Under the pieces are notes generated by a model. It saw only the letters and a list, made by a program, of their open reading frames with translations, searched no databases and was not told the DNA's origin. From positions 1 to 36,188 of the forward strand of contig NZ_QLMH01000024.1 of NCBI RefSeq assembly GCF_003259935.1: a DNA stretch of 36,188 nucleotides, written 5' to 3'. Within the stretch, counting starts at the first letter, position 1. Each line of letters opens with the position of its first letter. Shown here piece by piece: positions 24,583 to 35,536 of the stretch. The position numbers were made by a program, and so were the translations under genes. Source of the stretch: Paranoxybacillus vitaminiphilus (lineage in GTDB: Bacteria > Bacillota > Bacilli > Bacillales > Anoxybacillaceae).

Positions 24583-24610
24583 GGGAGAAATAGCCGTAGC
24601 TATTTCTCCC
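24583..24610 (-). terminator. Perfect hairpin right after groEL
   Basis: GGGAGAAATAGC (24583-24594) and GCTATTTCTCCC (24599-24610) form a perfect 12-bp stem with a 4-base loop, 19 bases after the groEL stop. No real U tract follows on -, so it may protect the 3' end of the message or work with the terminator further down. Confidence 0.6.
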
Positions 24611-24628
24611 ATGAAAGGCTCAAAAGCC

Positions 24629-26251
<1,623 letters not shown>

Positions 26252-26323
26252 CTACCTCCTCAAAATGTTATGATTAAGTATTTTTTCTAAGTAATTTATG
26301 TTATAAAAAGCCGTATCAAATCA

Positions 26324-26608
26324 TTAACCGATAACAGCTAAAATGTCACTTTCACGCAAGATTAAGTATTCTTTACCTTCGTATTTCACTTCAGTACCAG
26401 CATATTTTGAGAAGATGATGCGATCGCCTACAGCTACTTCTGGAGCTACACGCTCACCGCTGTCAAGTACACGACCTGTACCAACAGCTACTACCTTTCC
26501 TTCTTGAGGTTTTTCTTTCGCTGTGTCCGGTAATACGATACCACTTGCAGTTTTTTCTTCTGTTTGGATTAGCTCAATAACAACGCGATCACCTAATGGC
26601 TTTAACAC
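26324..26608 (-). CDS. groES: Co-chaperonin GroES (Hsp10)
   Basis: A 94-residue co-chaperonin beginning [13 protein letters not shown], with the mobile-loop region ([18 protein letters not shown], residues ~17-34) that contacts GroEL. GAGGAGG precedes the ATG. First gene of the operon, downstream of a CIRCE element and a sigma-A promoter. Confidence 0.98.
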   Translation of the reverse strand: MLKPLGDRVVIELIQTEEKTASGIVLPDTAKEKPQEGKVVAVGTGRVLDSGERVAPEVAVGDRIIFSKYAGTEVKYEGKEYLILRESDILAVIG

Positions 26609-26654
26609 TCAAAACAACCTCCTCAAAAATGGTTTAGTTATTTTTAGTTTTTTA

Positions 26655-26681
26655 TTAGCACTCATCTTAATCGAGTGCTAA
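26655..26681. promoter_or_regulatory. CIRCE operator (HrcA binding site)
   Basis: TTAGCACTC-N9-GAGTGCTAA, an exact match to the CIRCE consensus, lies just downstream of the groES promoter. HrcA bound here represses groESL until heat shock. Confidence 0.97.
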
Positions 26682-26691
26682 CACACTTATA

Positions 26692-26720
26692 ATATTAATC
26701 AACTTCTTTTTTTTTTGCAA
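26692..26720 (-). promoter_or_regulatory. Sigma-A promoter of groESL
   Basis: On -, TTGCAA (26715-26720), 17 bases, TAATAT (26692-26697). The predicted start falls at the edge of the CIRCE element, as in Bacillus groE. Confidence 0.7.
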
Positions 26721-26891
26721 GTAGGAAATGAAAAAAAATTGAATAATTTAACAACAAAAACTCCCTTTTAGATTATGCCGCAATCTTATAAATATAAACA
26801 TGAATTTCAATCATTTTATAATTATTTTTTTTAAATCTGTGCTAAAATACGATAAGCATAACCATTCTATCTCTCACGTAAAGGAGAATTC

Positions 26892-27629
26892 ATGTTGAAA
26901 CGGCAATATTGGTATGTTATTGCGGCATATGTTTTAATGCAATTATCCGGTTTAGCGGGAGTCCCTTTATTGTTATCTTTAGGAATCGGAGCGAATGCGC
27001 AAAACAAAATAACCGCTGCTTCTATCGCTTCCGGTTACTGGGCTGTGATTAGTTTCTCTGTCACTTTCTTGATTGTCCTTTTTCTATTAAGAGACGACAT
27101 AAAACAGCGGCACTATCGCGATCAAGCCTCTGTACCTGTTGCGTTCTTGTGGGCAATCGGCGGCTTCTTTTTAGCCTTATTTGCTCAAGCGATTGCAGCA
27201 AATATCGAGTTTCGTGTTTTTGGCGTTGAAATGGGGTCGGAAAACACAAAAAGAATCGTGGAAATTATTAAGCTTACCCCTCTTCTTGTTATCGTCACTT
27301 CCATTATCGGACCTATTTTAGAAGAAATTATTTTCCGAAAAGTCATCTTCGGGTCGCTTTATAAAAAATATAATTTCTTCATTGCCGCCATGATTAGCTC
27401 ATTGCTGTTTGCCGTTGTCCACATGGAATTTGAGCATTTGTTGTTATACTCAGCAATGGGGCTGACATTTGCCTTTCTTTATGTAAAAACAAAACGAATT
27501 TTAGTGCCGATTTTCGCTCATGTAGCAATGAATACATTTGTTGTAGTGATGCAGACCGTTTTTGCCGACGATATTGAGAAAATGATGAAACAGACTGAAA
27601 AGATGCAATTTATTTTTGGAGGCTTTTAA
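26892..27629 (+). CDS. ydiL: CPBP-family intramembrane protease YdiL
   Basis: A 245-residue membrane protein with about seven hydrophobic segments and the CPBP/Rce1-type motifs EEIIFRK (~residues 143-149) and a histidine-bearing AVVHMEFEH (~176-184). These proteins are putative intramembrane glutamic proteases, often linked to processing or immunity of small peptides. AAGGAG lies five bases before the ATG. The position next to groES and the ydiK partner match Bacillus subtilis ydiL. Substrate unknown. Confidence 0.88.
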   Translation: MLKRQYWYVIAAYVLMQLSGLAGVPLLLSLGIGANAQNKITAASIASGYWAVISFSVTFLIVLFLLRDDIKQRHYRDQASVPVAFLWAIGGFFLALFAQAIAANIEFRVFGVEMGSENTKRIVEIIKLTPLLVIVTSIIGPILEEIIFRKVIFGSLYKKYNFFIAAMISSLLFAVVHMEFEHLLLYSAMGLTFAFLYVKTKRILVPIFAHVAMNTFVVVMQTVFADDIEKMMKQTEKMQFIFGGF

Positions 27630-27631
27630 AA

Positions 27632-27829
27632 ATGAGAACTTCTCCATTAAATATGGCGCTTTTCTATTTCCTTATGGGTTCTTTATTTACTTACTTGGCA
27701 ATTGAAAGTGCCCATGGGACGATATGGAACTTTTCAACAGTGATTTTAATGATTGTCGCAACTTTAGATTTCGGGGTTGCTTTTCGCATGTTTGCGCTCC
27801 ATTTTAAGATGAAAAAGTTAAACAAATAA
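27632..27829 (+). CDS. ydiK: Small membrane protein YdiK
   Basis: A 65-residue protein with two hydrophobic helices (MALFYFLMGSLFTYLAIES and FSTVILMIVATLDFGVAFRM) and a Lys-rich tail. It starts two bases after the ydiL stop, with GGAGG-like sequence in the end of ydiL, so the two are cotranscribed. It matches YdiK of bacilli in size, layout and neighbours. Function unknown. Confidence 0.82.
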   Translation: MRTSPLNMALFYFLMGSLFTYLAIESAHGTIWNFSTVILMIVATLDFGVAFRMFALHFKMKKLNK

Positions 27830-27845
27830 CCCGCGCATAGAAAAA

Positions 27846-27875
27846 ACCTCCCGCATTATGGGAGGTTTTCTTCTT
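27846..27875. terminator. Bidirectional terminator between ydiK and tatC
   Basis: ACCTCCC (27846-27852) pairs with GGGAGGT (27860-27866); TTTTCTTCTT follows on + and TTTTTT on -. The last codons of tatC lie inside the stem. Confidence 0.85.
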
Positions 27876-28602
27876 GCTGGGCTGCTAAGAGAGCTTTGCG
27901 ATACGATATTTTTGAAATCCATATGCTCACCTCATACAGCAAGCAAAGCGGTATCGTAACGATAATTTGCGAAATAACGTCAGGCGGAGTAATAAAAGCT
28001 GCGATAACCAACAGCACAAAATAAGCATATTTACGAACCTTGCTTAGCAGCATCGGAGTAATTAACCCTAAACGCGTCAAAAACATAACGATGACAGGCA
28101 GCTGAAATAAAAGCCCAAACGGCAAAATTAATTGCAGCATAAACTGAAAATACTCGTTAATTCCAATGACTTGATGAATGCCAAGCCGCCCTGCTAAGCT
28201 TTGCATAAAATCAACAACGAACGGAAATAGCACGAAATAAGCAAAGGCCACGCCTCCTAAAAATAACCCGACAGATAGCGGAATATAGCTAAGTGTTACT
28301 TTCCGCTCCTTTTCATACAATCCCGGACTGACGAATGCCCAAAGCTGATACAAAAACATCGGTGACGTAAGAATCACGGCAATAATAAAAGCAAATTGCA
28401 TATAAATCTTAATTGGGTCGGTCAGACGGAAGGCGTTCATTGTTAACTCCTTCGCTTCATCCGCTCTTTGCAAATAAAGGATAATCGGCTCGACTAAAAA
28501 GAAACTGGCCACCAATGCGACTATAAAAAATACAGCAACAATAATGAGCCTCTTTCGAAGTTCACCTAAATGCTCGTACACGGACATTTCTTTATCATTC
28601 AT
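27856..28602 (-). CDS. tatC: Twin-arginine translocase subunit TatC
   Basis: A 248-residue six-helix TatC protein. Visible family landmarks are the N-terminal HLGELRKRLI (residues ~11-20), the LYQLWAFVSPGLYEKER block (~84-100) and a Pro-rich last third (AFITPPDVISQ). It recognises twin-arginine signal peptides and forms the Tat receptor with TatA at the membrane. It corresponds to the tatCy position of Bacillus. TatA lies 17 bases upstream, so they form an operon. Confidence 0.95.
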   Translation of the reverse strand: MNDKEMSVYEHLGELRKRLIIVAVFFIVALVASFFLVEPIILYLQRADEAKELTMNAFRLTDPIKIYMQFAFIIAVILTSPMFLYQLWAFVSPGLYEKERKVTLSYIPLSVGLFLGGVAFAYFVLFPFVVDFMQSLAGRLGIHQVIGINEYFQFMLQLILPFGLLFQLPVIVMFLTRLGLITPMLLSKVRKYAYFVLLVIAAFITPPDVISQIIVTIPLCLLYEVSIWISKISYRKALLAAQQEENLP

Positions 28603-28619
28603 ACAAACTCATCCTACCA

Positions 28620-28781
28620 TTACTTGGAGTCTTTCTTGTTAGCATCGTCTTCCTCATCAGCTAATCCCTTTGTAGCATCTTTAAACTCCCGCAGCGATTG
28701 ACCAAGCGAGCGGCCTAGCTCCGGTAATTTTTTCGAACCAAACAATAGTACAACAGCAAGCAATATTAATAAATATTTCAT
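28620..28781 (-). CDS. tatA: Twin-arginine translocase subunit TatA
   Basis: A 53-residue protein from the ATG at 28781, with AAAGGAG ten bases upstream. It starts [20 protein letters not shown], a short membrane helix with the FG hinge, then the amphipathic helix [19 protein letters not shown] and an acidic/Lys tail. This is the canonical TatA plan that builds the export pore with TatC. It has an unusually short segment before the hinge. Easily missed because of its size. Confidence 0.93.
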   Translation of the reverse strand: MKYLLILLAVVLLFGSKKLPELGRSLGQSLREFKDATKGLADEEDDANKKDSK

Positions 28782-28802
28782 TATTTTTTAGCTCCTTTAT
28801 CA

Positions 28803-29441
28803 TCATTCTGCTGGATAATGCTTTAGAAAATACACCAACGATTGCAGTTCAACAGCTAAGTCAATATGATGAACGCGAATATGTTCCGGAACATTTAAAC
28901 GGGCTGGAGTAAAATTCAAAATTCCCTTTACTCCTTGTTTGACAAGCCGGTCGGTAATCGGCTGAGCCACCTGAGCAGGAACCGTTAAAATCGCAACAGG
29001 AATATGTTTATTCAAACGCTGCTCCAGCTCATCAAGATGATAAACAGGCACACCTCCGACTTTGAGACCCACTTTTGCTTCATCTACGTCAAACGCCATT
29101 ACAATTTTTGTATTGTTATTTTTCATGAAATTATAATTTAAAAACGCCGTTCCTAAGTTCCCGACGCCAACTAAAGCAACTTCCGTAATTTCATCTTGGT
29201 CAAGCGTTTTTCTAAAAAAGGATAACAAATAATTCACATTATAACCATACCCTTTTTTCCCGAGCGCGCCAAAATAGGAGAAATCACGGCGAATCGTCGC
29301 CGAATCGACTTTCACCGCTTCGCTTAACTCAGCAGAGGATACGCGCTGTTTCCCCGAAGCATGCAGGTTTTTTAAAAAGCGATAATATAGCGGCAAGCGT
29401 TTCGCGGTAGCCTGTGGAATTTTTATTTGTTCATGATTCAC
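28803..29441 (-). CDS. rex: Redox-sensing transcriptional repressor Rex
   Basis: A 212-residue Rex protein. The N-terminal winged helix (residues ~1-80, with [20 protein letters not shown]) is followed by a Rossmann domain starting [13 protein letters not shown] (GxGxxG). It senses the NADH/NAD+ ratio and represses fermentative and respiratory genes when NADH is low. The start is a GTG at 29441 with GGAGGGG six bases upstream. The position upstream of tatA matches Bacillus. Confidence 0.95.
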   Translation of the reverse strand: MNHEQIKIPQATAKRLPLYYRFLKNLHASGKQRVSSAELSEAVKVDSATIRRDFSYFGALGKKGYGYNVNYLLSFFRKTLDQDEITEVALVGVGNLGTAFLNYNFMKNNNTKIVMAFDVDEAKVGLKVGGVPVYHLDELEQRLNKHIPVAILTVPAQVAQPITDRLVKQGVKGILNFTPARLNVPEHIRVHHIDLAVELQSLVYFLKHYPAE

Positions 29442-29476
29442 AAAAACCCCTCCAACATCCCTTTGAACAATGCAAT

Positions 29477-29968
29477 TTAAATTTCAGCTTTTCTTTGATA
29501 AGTACCCGACTTTCCTCCCGTTTTTTCAACAAGATACGTTGGGCCGATGACAATGCCTTTATCAAGCGCTTTACACATATCGTAAACAGTTAGGGCGCAC
29601 ACTGAAGCAGCCGTTAGCGCTTCCATTTCGACACCTGTGCTTCCTTTCGTTTTTACTTGAGACGTAATCAATAACTCATACTTATCATTTTCAATATTCC
29701 AAGCAAAATGAATATCGACACCTTTTAACATTAAAGGGTGGCACATCGGAATAATGTCTGCTGTTTTTTTCGCAGCCATAATACCGGCAACTTGTGCAAC
29801 AGCAAGAACATCTCCTTTAGCGACTGTGCGATTGGTTATATGTTCGTATATATCCTTGTTTAATATGACACTTGTCCTTGCAACAGCCGTTCTTACTGTT
29901 TCCGATTTTTCCGTAATATCAACCATTTGCGCATGACCTTGTTCATTAAAATGAGTAAAAGACGACAA
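29477..29968 (-). CDS. moaC: Cyclic pyranopterin monophosphate synthase MoaC
   Basis: A ~163-residue MoaC, which converts the MoaA product to cyclic pyranopterin monophosphate in molybdenum cofactor synthesis. The hallmark [13 protein letters not shown] and the [13 protein letters not shown] and [10 protein letters not shown] blocks are present. GGGGAG is seven bases before a TTG at 29968; another TTG at 29974 is too close to it, so 29968 is preferred. It is a lone Moa gene here, between rex and ydiF as in Bacillus. Confidence 0.94.
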   Translation of the reverse strand: MSSFTHFNEQGHAQMVDITEKSETVRTAVARTSVILNKDIYEHITNRTVAKGDVLAVAQVAGIMAAKKTADIIPMCHPLMLKGVDIHFAWNIENDKYELLITSQVKTKGSTGVEMEALTAASVCALTVYDMCKALDKGIVIGPTYLVEKTGGKSGTYQRKAEI

Positions 29969-30100
29969 TTTCAATCTCCCCTATTTATAAAATATACACT
30001 ATTTTCGCTAATCTGTCTTTTCCTGTTTGACAGTCACCATTGTTGCCCTATTAGAATAACTTGCGCTACACTATTATTGGCGAACAAGAGGTGAAAAACA

Positions 30101-32029
30101 ATGATTATTTTACAAATTAACCAACTTTCCAAATATTTTGGTGCTGACCTTATTTTATCGAATATAAAACTGGAAATACAGTCAAAAGATCGTGTTGCTC
30201 TAGTTGGCAGAAATGGTGCAGGAAAATCGACATTATTAAAAATTATTGCCGGCCAGATGTCCTACGACAGCGGCGAGATTATCAGACCGAAAGATATTAC
30301 CATTGGATATCTGGCGCAAGACACGGGATTTCATTCTAATTTAACCATCTGGGAAGAAATGATGACCGTATTCGCCCCGCTAAAACAAATGGAAAATGAA
30401 CTCCGCAAGCTAGAATTGCAAATGGGAGACCCTGATGTCATCGCTGATCATAAGCGATATGAGAAACTTTTAAAAGATTATGACGCGCTGCAAGAACGAT
30501 TTAAAAATGAGGGCGGTTATCAATACGAGGCAGATATCCGCTCGGTACTGCACGGCTTAAATTTTGCTGATTACGACTGGGCTGACACTCCTATTACCTC
30601 ACTTAGCGGGGGCCAGCGGACTCGTCTTGCGCTCGGAAAACTATTGTTAACAAAACCTGATTTACTGATTTTAGACGAACCGACAAACCATTTAGATATT
30701 GAAACATTGACATGGCTTGAACAATATTTACAAAACTATCCCGGAGCCATCTTAGTCGTTTCGCATGATCGCTATTTTTTAGATAAGATTGTTACCGAAG
30801 TATATGAACTATCGAGAACATCCATCAAAAAATACACGGGTAACTACAGCAGCTACCTGCAGCAAAAAGCAGAAAACTATGAACTGGAATTAAAGCTTTA
30901 TGAAAAACAACAAGAAGAAATCGCAAAGCTAAAAGATTTTATTCAACGAAATATCGCACGCGCTTCGACAACGAAACGCGCCCAAAGCCGCCGCAAACAA
31001 CTGGAGAAAATGCAGCTGATGGACAAACCTTTTGGCGACGAAAAAGCAGCTTCATTTTCTTTTGAGATTGAACGGCAAAGCGGAAACGAAGTATTAACGG
31101 CGGAACAAGTCTCTATAGGCTACCGCGAAGGAGAACCCATTGTTCAAAATATTCATTTTCGAATTACTAGAGGCGAAAGCATCGCATTAGTAGGACCGAA
31201 TGGAATTGGAAAATCGACGCTATTAAAGGCCATCATTAAAAAATTACCGCTTCAAAGCGGCCAGTTTCGCTACGGCTCTAATGTGAAAATAGGCTACTAC
31301 GATCAAGAGCAGGCAAATTTGTCATCGAATAAACGGGTACTTGACGAATTATGGGACGAATACCCTTTAAAAAGCGAAAAAGAAATTCGAACGGTCTTAG
31401 GCAACTTTTTATTCTCTGGAGACGATGTGTTAAAGCCTGTATCCGCACTTAGCGGCGGAGAAAAAGCACGATTAGCATTAGCAAAGTTAATGATGGAAAA
31501 AGCGAATTTCTTAATTTTAGACGAACCGACAAACCATTTAGACTTAGACAGCAAAGAAGTTCTTGAAAATGCTTTAATCGATTACCCGGGAACGATTCTT
31601 TTTGTTTCGCACGACCGTTACTTTATCAACCGTATTGCCACAAAAGTATATGAGTTATCCACAGACGGCATTACCGAATACTTGGGAGACTATGACTATT
31701 ATGTAGAGAAAAAGGCGGAAATGCTGGAACTTGAACGCTTGGCTTCAGAAGAGAACAAAACAGAAAAAAACAATACAGCACCAGCAAAACTAAGTTATGA
31801 ACAAGAAAAAGAAGCGAAAAAATTAGAAAGACAGCGAAAGAGAAGAATTGAGGAAATTGAAACAGAAATCGCAAAGATTGAAGAACTGATTGCCCAAAAA
31901 GAAGAGCTGTTGTGTGACCCAAAAATATACCAGGACCATGAGAAAGTGCAGCAATTAACTTCAGAAGTCGAGACAATGAAAGACAGCTTAGAAACGTTAA
32001 TGGAAGAATGGGAATCATTGCATATATAG
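30101..32029 (+). CDS. ydiF: ABC-F family ATPase (YdiF)
   Basis: A 642-residue soluble protein with two ABC domains and no membrane part. Walker A sites are GRNGAGKST (~38-46) and GPNGIGKST (~366-374); both domains have LSGGQ/LSGGE signatures and the LDEPTNHLD motif diagnostic of ABC-F. A charged linker between domains (RNIARASTTKRAQSRRKQLE) and a C-terminal coiled coil (~540-640) are visible. ABC-F proteins act on ribosomes, as translation factors or antibiotic protectors; YdiF-type members are housekeeping. GAGGTG precedes the ATG. Convergent with tsaD. Confidence 0.94.
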   Translation: MIILQINQLSKYFGADLILSNIKLEIQSKDRVALVGRNGAGKSTLLKIIAGQMSYDSGEIIRPKDITIGYLAQDTGFHSNLTIWEEMMTVFAPLKQMENELRKLELQMGDPDVIADHKRYEKLLKDYDALQERFKNEGGYQYEADIRSVLHGLNFADYDWADTPITSLSGGQRTRLALGKLLLTKPDLLILDEPTNHLDIETLTWLEQYLQNYPGAILVVSHDRYFLDKIVTEVYELSRTSIKKYTGNYSSYLQQKAENYELELKLYEKQQEEIAKLKDFIQRNIARASTTKRAQSRRKQLEKMQLMDKPFGDEKAASFSFEIERQSGNEVLTAEQVSIGYREGEPIVQNIHFRITRGESIALVGPNGIGKSTLLKAIIKKLPLQSGQFRYGSNVKIGYYDQEQANLSSNKRVLDELWDEYPLKSEKEIRTVLGNFLFSGDDVLKPVSALSGGEKARLALAKLMMEKANFLILDEPTNHLDLDSKEVLENALIDYPGTILFVSHDRYFINRIATKVYELSTDGITEYLGDYDYYVEKKAEMLELERLASEENKTEKNNTAPAKLSYEQEKEAKKLERQRKRRIEEIETEIAKIEELIAQKEELLCDPKIYQDHEKVQQLTSEVETMKDSLETLMEEWESLHI

Positions 32030-32053
32030 TACATTACAATAATAATTTTTGTT

Positions 32054-32089
32054 AAAAAAGGCATAGCAGAATAAATGCTATGCCTTTTT
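32054..32089. terminator. Terminator after ydiF
   Basis: GGCATAGCA (32060-32068) pairs with TGCTATGCC (32076-32084), flanked by A6 and T5, so it can act in both directions. Confidence 0.88.
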
Positions 32090-32100
32090 GCCTCAATAAA

Positions 32101-32282
32101 TTATCCACATATTTTCACACATAAAATAACCTTTAAAATGAAGTTATTCACGACTTTTCCACATTATCCACAAAAAACAATCAAGATATACACAAATTTC
32201 TGTTGATAAATAAACATTGATTCTAACCTTTAAATTGGTTTTTTCCACATTATTAACAACCTTGTTGATAAATCTATTCACA
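32101..32282. promoter_or_regulatory. DnaA-box cluster between ydiF and tsaD
   Basis: Two perfect DnaA boxes TTATCCACA (32101-32109, 32164-32172) and a series of near matches: TTATTCACG (32144), TTTTCCACA (32155 and 32241), CTATTCACA (32274), and on the other strand TTATCAACA (32201-32209 and 32263-32271). In Bacillus subtilis a DnaA-box cluster is known next to gcp (tsaD), where it titrates DnaA to restrain replication initiation. The same location and density here suggest the same role. Confidence 0.75.
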
Positions 32283-32301
32283 ATGAACTATTTTTTTAGA
32301 A

Positions 32302-32329
32302 AAGAAAACCCCCTTGACATTTTTAGGGG
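32302..32329 (-). terminator. Terminator of the tsaEB-rimI-tsaD operon
   Basis: On -, CCCC (32326-32329) pairs with GGGG at 32309-32313, then TTTTCTTTT. It is a short stem just after the tsaD stop. Confidence 0.5.
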
Positions 32330-32341
32330 ATTTTTGCTCCA

Positions 32342-33352
32342 TTATTTCAATTCTAAGCTTGGGTTTCCGTTAAGCGCCATCGTCGCAAATTTCCCTTTTT
32401 CAAATAAAACGGTACCTGCTGCAGCAATCATGGCCGCATTATCTGTGCAGAGGGAAAGAGGCGGAATCACAAGTTCAACATCTTTAAGCTCTGCGAACTG
32501 TTTTTCAAGCTCTTCTCTTAATCCTTTATTTGCTGCTACCCCGCCTGCTAAAAGCACTTGACGTATTCCGTATTCTTTCGCCGCTTTGACCGTTTTTGTT
32601 ACTAACACCTCAACGACACTTGCTTGGAAGCTTGCGGCCATGTCTTTTGGATCAATTGTTTCACCACGTTGCTTTGCATTATGCAACGTGTTAATGACGG
32701 CCGATTTCAAACCGCTAAAGCTAAAATCATATGAATCCTCTTCAAGCCAAGCGCGCGGTAAATCAATCGTCGGCTTTCCTTCATGGGCTAAACGATCAAT
32801 ATGCGGTCCGCCTGGATACGGAAGATTTAACGTTCTTGCCACTTTATCATAAGCTTCTCCGGCAGCGTCGTCCCTTGTCTCGCCGATCACCTCAAATACA
32901 CCATGCTCTTTCATATAGACGAGCTCCGTATGCCCGCCAGACACAACAAGGGAGAGTAAAGGAAATTTCATTTCTGTCACTAGACGGTTGGCATAAATAT
33001 GTCCGGCAATATGATGTACGCCAACCAACGGTAAATGATGGGCAAATGCTAACGCTTTTGCCGCATTAACGCCAATAAGCAACGCGCCTACTAATCCTGG
33101 TCCTTCAGTAACCGCAATCGCATCAAGCTCCGCAAAAGATATATTTGCCTGGCGCATCGCCTCTTCCAATACAAGTGTAATTTGTTCAACATGATGGCGG
33201 GAAGCAATTTCCGGCACTACCCCGCCAAAACGCTTATGGCTTTCAATTTGCGAGGCTACTACATTTGAAATCATTTCTCTGCCGTTTTTTACAACTGCTG
33301 CTGCTGTTTCATCGCAGCTCGTTTCAATTCCAAGTATATATATATCCTTCAT
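32342..33352 (-). CDS. tsaD: tRNA N6-threonylcarbamoyltransferase TsaD (Gcp/YdiE)
   Basis: A ~336-residue ASKHA-fold enzyme that transfers threonylcarbamoyl to A37 of ANN-decoding tRNAs (t6A). Visible marks are [14 protein letters not shown] at the start, the metal-binding HHxxH-type HHIAGH (from [13 protein letters not shown]) and the phosphate loop VSGGHTELV. The ATG at 33352 overlaps the rimI stop (ATGA), implying coupling; a GTG at 33367 is an alternative that would align better with the B. subtilis N-terminus but lacks a ribosome site. It works with TsaB and TsaE encoded upstream. Confidence 0.95.
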   Translation of the reverse strand: MKDIYILGIETSCDETAAAVVKNGREMISNVVASQIESHKRFGGVVPEIASRHHVEQITLVLEEAMRQANISFAELDAIAVTEGPGLVGALLIGVNAAKALAFAHHLPLVGVHHIAGHIYANRLVTEMKFPLLSLVVSGGHTELVYMKEHGVFEVIGETRDDAAGEAYDKVARTLNLPYPGGPHIDRLAHEGKPTIDLPRAWLEEDSYDFSFSGLKSAVINTLHNAKQRGETIDPKDMAASFQASVVEVLVTKTVKAAKEYGIRQVLLAGGVAANKGLREELEKQFAELKDVELVIPPLSLCTDNAAMIAAAGTVLFEKGKFATMALNGNPSLELK

Positions 33353-33795
33353 CTTAAATTCACCCACATTACAAGCGCATCTTCTTGATTATCCGTATAA
33401 TACTGTTTGCGAATCCCGCCGTTAAGAAAACCGAGTTTGCGATACAAAGACTGTGCAACATGATTAGAAACGCGAACCTCTAATGTCATTGTTTTTGCCC
33501 CTCGTTCTTTAGCTGTCTCCATCGCCTTTCTCATCAATGCTTCTCCTAATTTTTTGCCGCGGAACTCCGGCAGCACGGCGACATTGGTGATATGTGCCTC
33601 ATCAATGACTAACCACATCCCGCAATAGCCAATCACTTGACCATTCCATTCCATGACAATATAGTTAGAATACTTATTATGAACTAACTCATTGTAAAAC
33701 GATTCCCTGCTCCAAGGAAGCGTAAAAGAAGCATGTTCAATTTTTAATACATCGTCAAGATCATCGAGTGTCATTTGCCGAAATGTAATCTCCAT
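33349..33795 (-). CDS. rimI: Ribosomal-protein alanine N-acetyltransferase RimI
   Basis: A ~148-residue GNAT acetyltransferase. The acetyl-CoA loop is in [17 protein letters not shown] (RxxGxG/A type), and [12 protein letters not shown] near residues 22-33 is typical of RimI. The ATG at 33795 has GGGG six bases upstream; the open frame before it overlaps tsaB and is not needed. It lies between tsaB and tsaD as in many Firmicutes. Confidence 0.9.
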   Translation of the reverse strand: MEITFRQMTLDDLDDVLKIEHASFTLPWSRESFYNELVHNKYSNYIVMEWNGQVIGYCGMWLVIDEAHITNVAVLPEFRGKKLGEALMRKAMETAKERGAKTMTLEVRVSNHVAQSLYRKLGFLNGGIRKQYYTDNQEDALVMWVNLR

Positions 33796-33808
33796 GCATA
33801 TCCCCACT

Positions 33809-34501
33809 TTATTTTTGCTGTTGCTCAAGCCATTTCGCTTCCGCTTCAGCCAAACGTATATAATTAGGCACAAAAGAATGAATATTTTCCGGCTCTTTTC
33901 TCATGCCGAGTAAAGCCAATTCACTTGGACGCGGCAATTGGAGAGACGGAGGAGCAAATACAGCTAACTCTCTAAGTTCCTCTGTTAAAATTTCCTTATG
34001 TAACTCATAGTCGCTTCCAATAAATAATACTTTTTCATTTTTCTCTTTTAATTTACGTGCCCAATCCTTCGACAGCAAAATTTGATCCTGTTCGACTGCT
34101 TCAAGAAGTTCTTCATGATACTTATATAACCCAGTATAAATTTGTCCTCTTCTTGCATCAAACAATGGTGAAATGAATCCGTCAAAATATTTAGCATTAG
34201 CAGCCAGCACTTCAAGACTGGAAACACCTGCAAGCGGAATGTTTAATGCCCACGCTAGCGTTTTCGCAATCGTTACCCCGATTCTCACACCTGTATAAGA
34301 ACCAGGCCCCTTAGCAACAACAATTAAATCGAGCTCTTTTGGAGAAACGTCACATTCGGCAAGTAACGACTGAATCGCCGGCATCACTCTAACAGAATGA
34401 TTTTTCTTTAAATTGGTAATCATTTCTCCTTTTACAATCTCATCTTCCACTAAAGCAATGCCCATGACAAAATTCGATGTATCAATTGCTAATACTTTCA
34501 T
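33809..34501 (-). CDS. tsaB: t6A synthesis protein TsaB (YdiC)
   Basis: A ~230-residue inactive paralogue of TsaD that scaffolds the TsaD-TsaB-TsaE complex. It begins MKVLAIDTSNFVMGIALVED and has the AKGPGSYTGVRIGVTIAKTL block typical of TsaB. The ATG at 34501 lies ten bases after GGAG and inside the last codons of tsaE. The upstream extension of the frame is not supported. Confidence 0.93.
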   Translation of the reverse strand: MKVLAIDTSNFVMGIALVEDEIVKGEMITNLKKNHSVRVMPAIQSLLAECDVSPKELDLIVVAKGPGSYTGVRIGVTIAKTLAWALNIPLAGVSSLEVLAANAKYFDGFISPLFDARRGQIYTGLYKYHEELLEAVEQDQILLSKDWARKLKEKNEKVLFIGSDYELHKEILTEELRELAVFAPPSLQLPRPSELALLGMRKEPENIHSFVPNYIRLAEAEAKWLEQQQK

Positions 34502-34955
34502 TGCCGATAATCTCCTTACATAACTCTTCATATCGTTTACCGATTGGCTCAAGTACGATTTTACGTTCCGACTCACCATGATGGTAAATATGAATTTTTA
34601 GCAACTCCGGCGGAAGCTGTTCTTGTATTAAATGAGCCCATTCTACTACAGTTACTCCATCACCGTCAAAATATTCGTCAAATCCTAAGTCTTCAAATGT
34701 ATCCTCAAGTCGATATACATCCATATGATAAAGAGGCAATCTTCCTTTATATTCTTTAATAATGGTAAAAGTAGGACTGTTTACATTGCGTTCGATTCCT
34801 AAACCTTTTGCTAATCCTTTTGTGAATGTTGTTTTTCCCGCTCCTAAATCTCCTTCTAGTGTGATTACATCTTTTTGCTGCAGCTTTTCAGCTAATTTAG
34901 CCGCAACATCCATCGTTTCTTTAGGAGAATGGCTGATAAATTCATATCGTCTCAT
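34482..34955 (-). CDS. tsaE: t6A synthesis ATPase TsaE (YdiB)
   Basis: A 157-residue P-loop ATPase with Walker A GDLGAGKTTFTKGLA (~39-53) and the NSPTFTIIKEY and YHMDVYRLE segments of TsaE. It resets the TsaBD complex during t6A synthesis. AGGTGA is eight bases before the ATG. First gene of the tsaE-tsaB-rimI-tsaD operon, which begins just after the rRNA operon terminators. Confidence 0.94.
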   Translation of the reverse strand: MRRYEFISHSPKETMDVAAKLAEKLQQKDVITLEGDLGAGKTTFTKGLAKGLGIERNVNSPTFTIIKEYKGRLPLYHMDVYRLEDTFEDLGFDEYFDGDGVTVVEWAHLIQEQLPPELLKIHIYHHGESERKIVLEPIGKRYEELCKEIIGNESISN

Positions 34956-35010
34956 TTTAAGTCACCTGACTGTTCGTTGATTTTGTAAATAAGAGAGAAT
35001 TTTTTATTAC

Positions 35011-35042
35011 AAAAAAGTCCTTAGGAAAGAATATCCTAAGGA
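35011..35042 (-). terminator. Second terminator-like hairpin after the rRNA operon
   Basis: TCCTTAGGA (35018-35026) and TCCTAAGGA (35034-35042) pair perfectly; on - CTTTTTT follows. It lies between the first rrn terminator and tsaE. Confidence 0.7.
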
Positions 35043-35100
35043 TGAAAACGGTACATCTATTAGTTTATCGCAAAAGGGGAAATTAAGCAAAAAAGACATA

Positions 35101-35127
35101 AAAAAATACGAAACAACAATGTTTCGT
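35101..35127 (-). terminator. Terminator of the rRNA/tRNA operon
   Basis: ACGAAACA (35108-35115) and TGTTTCGT (35120-35127) pair with a 4-base loop; on - ATTTTTTT follows. It is 19 bases after tRNA-Asp. Confidence 0.8.
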
Positions 35128-35145
35128 TTTAACACTGTTCATGAA

Positions 35146-35221
35146 TGGCGGTCCCGACGGGACTCGAACCCGCGATCTCCTGCGTGACAGGCAGGCATGT
35201 TAACCACTACACTACGGGACC
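35146..35221 (-). tRNA. tRNA-Asp (anticodon GTC)
   Basis: A 76-base cloverleaf with acceptor GGTCCCG/CGGGACC, discriminator G, encoded CCA, anticodon loop CTGTCAC (GTC) and T loop GGTTCGAGTCC. Last gene of the rRNA operon. Confidence 0.97.
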
Positions 35222-35242
35222 ACTATCATTATATATGTTAAT

Positions 35243-35320
<78 letters not shown>

Positions 35321-35536
35321 ATGATATGAAAAACTTAATTAATTTATGCTACATATTTAGGGTATTGTATAAGACCGTCCCACTCTCAGAATGCCTATTC
35401 AAGAAGTGGCTCGAGTGGTACGCTGAGGTACATTCGCAGAAGCGGATTCGATTTGTGTCCCTTCCTCTTCTAGTTAATTCGATGAGGACAGGTGCGTCGG
35501 GACAACTCGAAGCTTATTCATAGATGCTTCGCTCGT
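35321..35536. other. 216-bp block of unknown origin between 5S and tRNA-fMet
   Basis: G+C-richer than normal tRNA spacers (for example around 35401-35520) and far longer than the 22-base gap between the two tRNAs. It has no supported protein frame. It is bracketed by two copies of a 13-base stretch of tRNA-fMet. Confidence 0.5.

Noticed and set aside
29420-29445. TTGTGAA-TCA-TGAACAA near the rex start as a Rex operator
   Set aside because: Spacing and the second half-site do not match TTGTGAA-N4-TTCACAA, and it lies within the coding start.
32731-33069. 112-codon + strand frame opposite tsaD
   Set aside because: Antisense shadow of a well-supported conserved gene.
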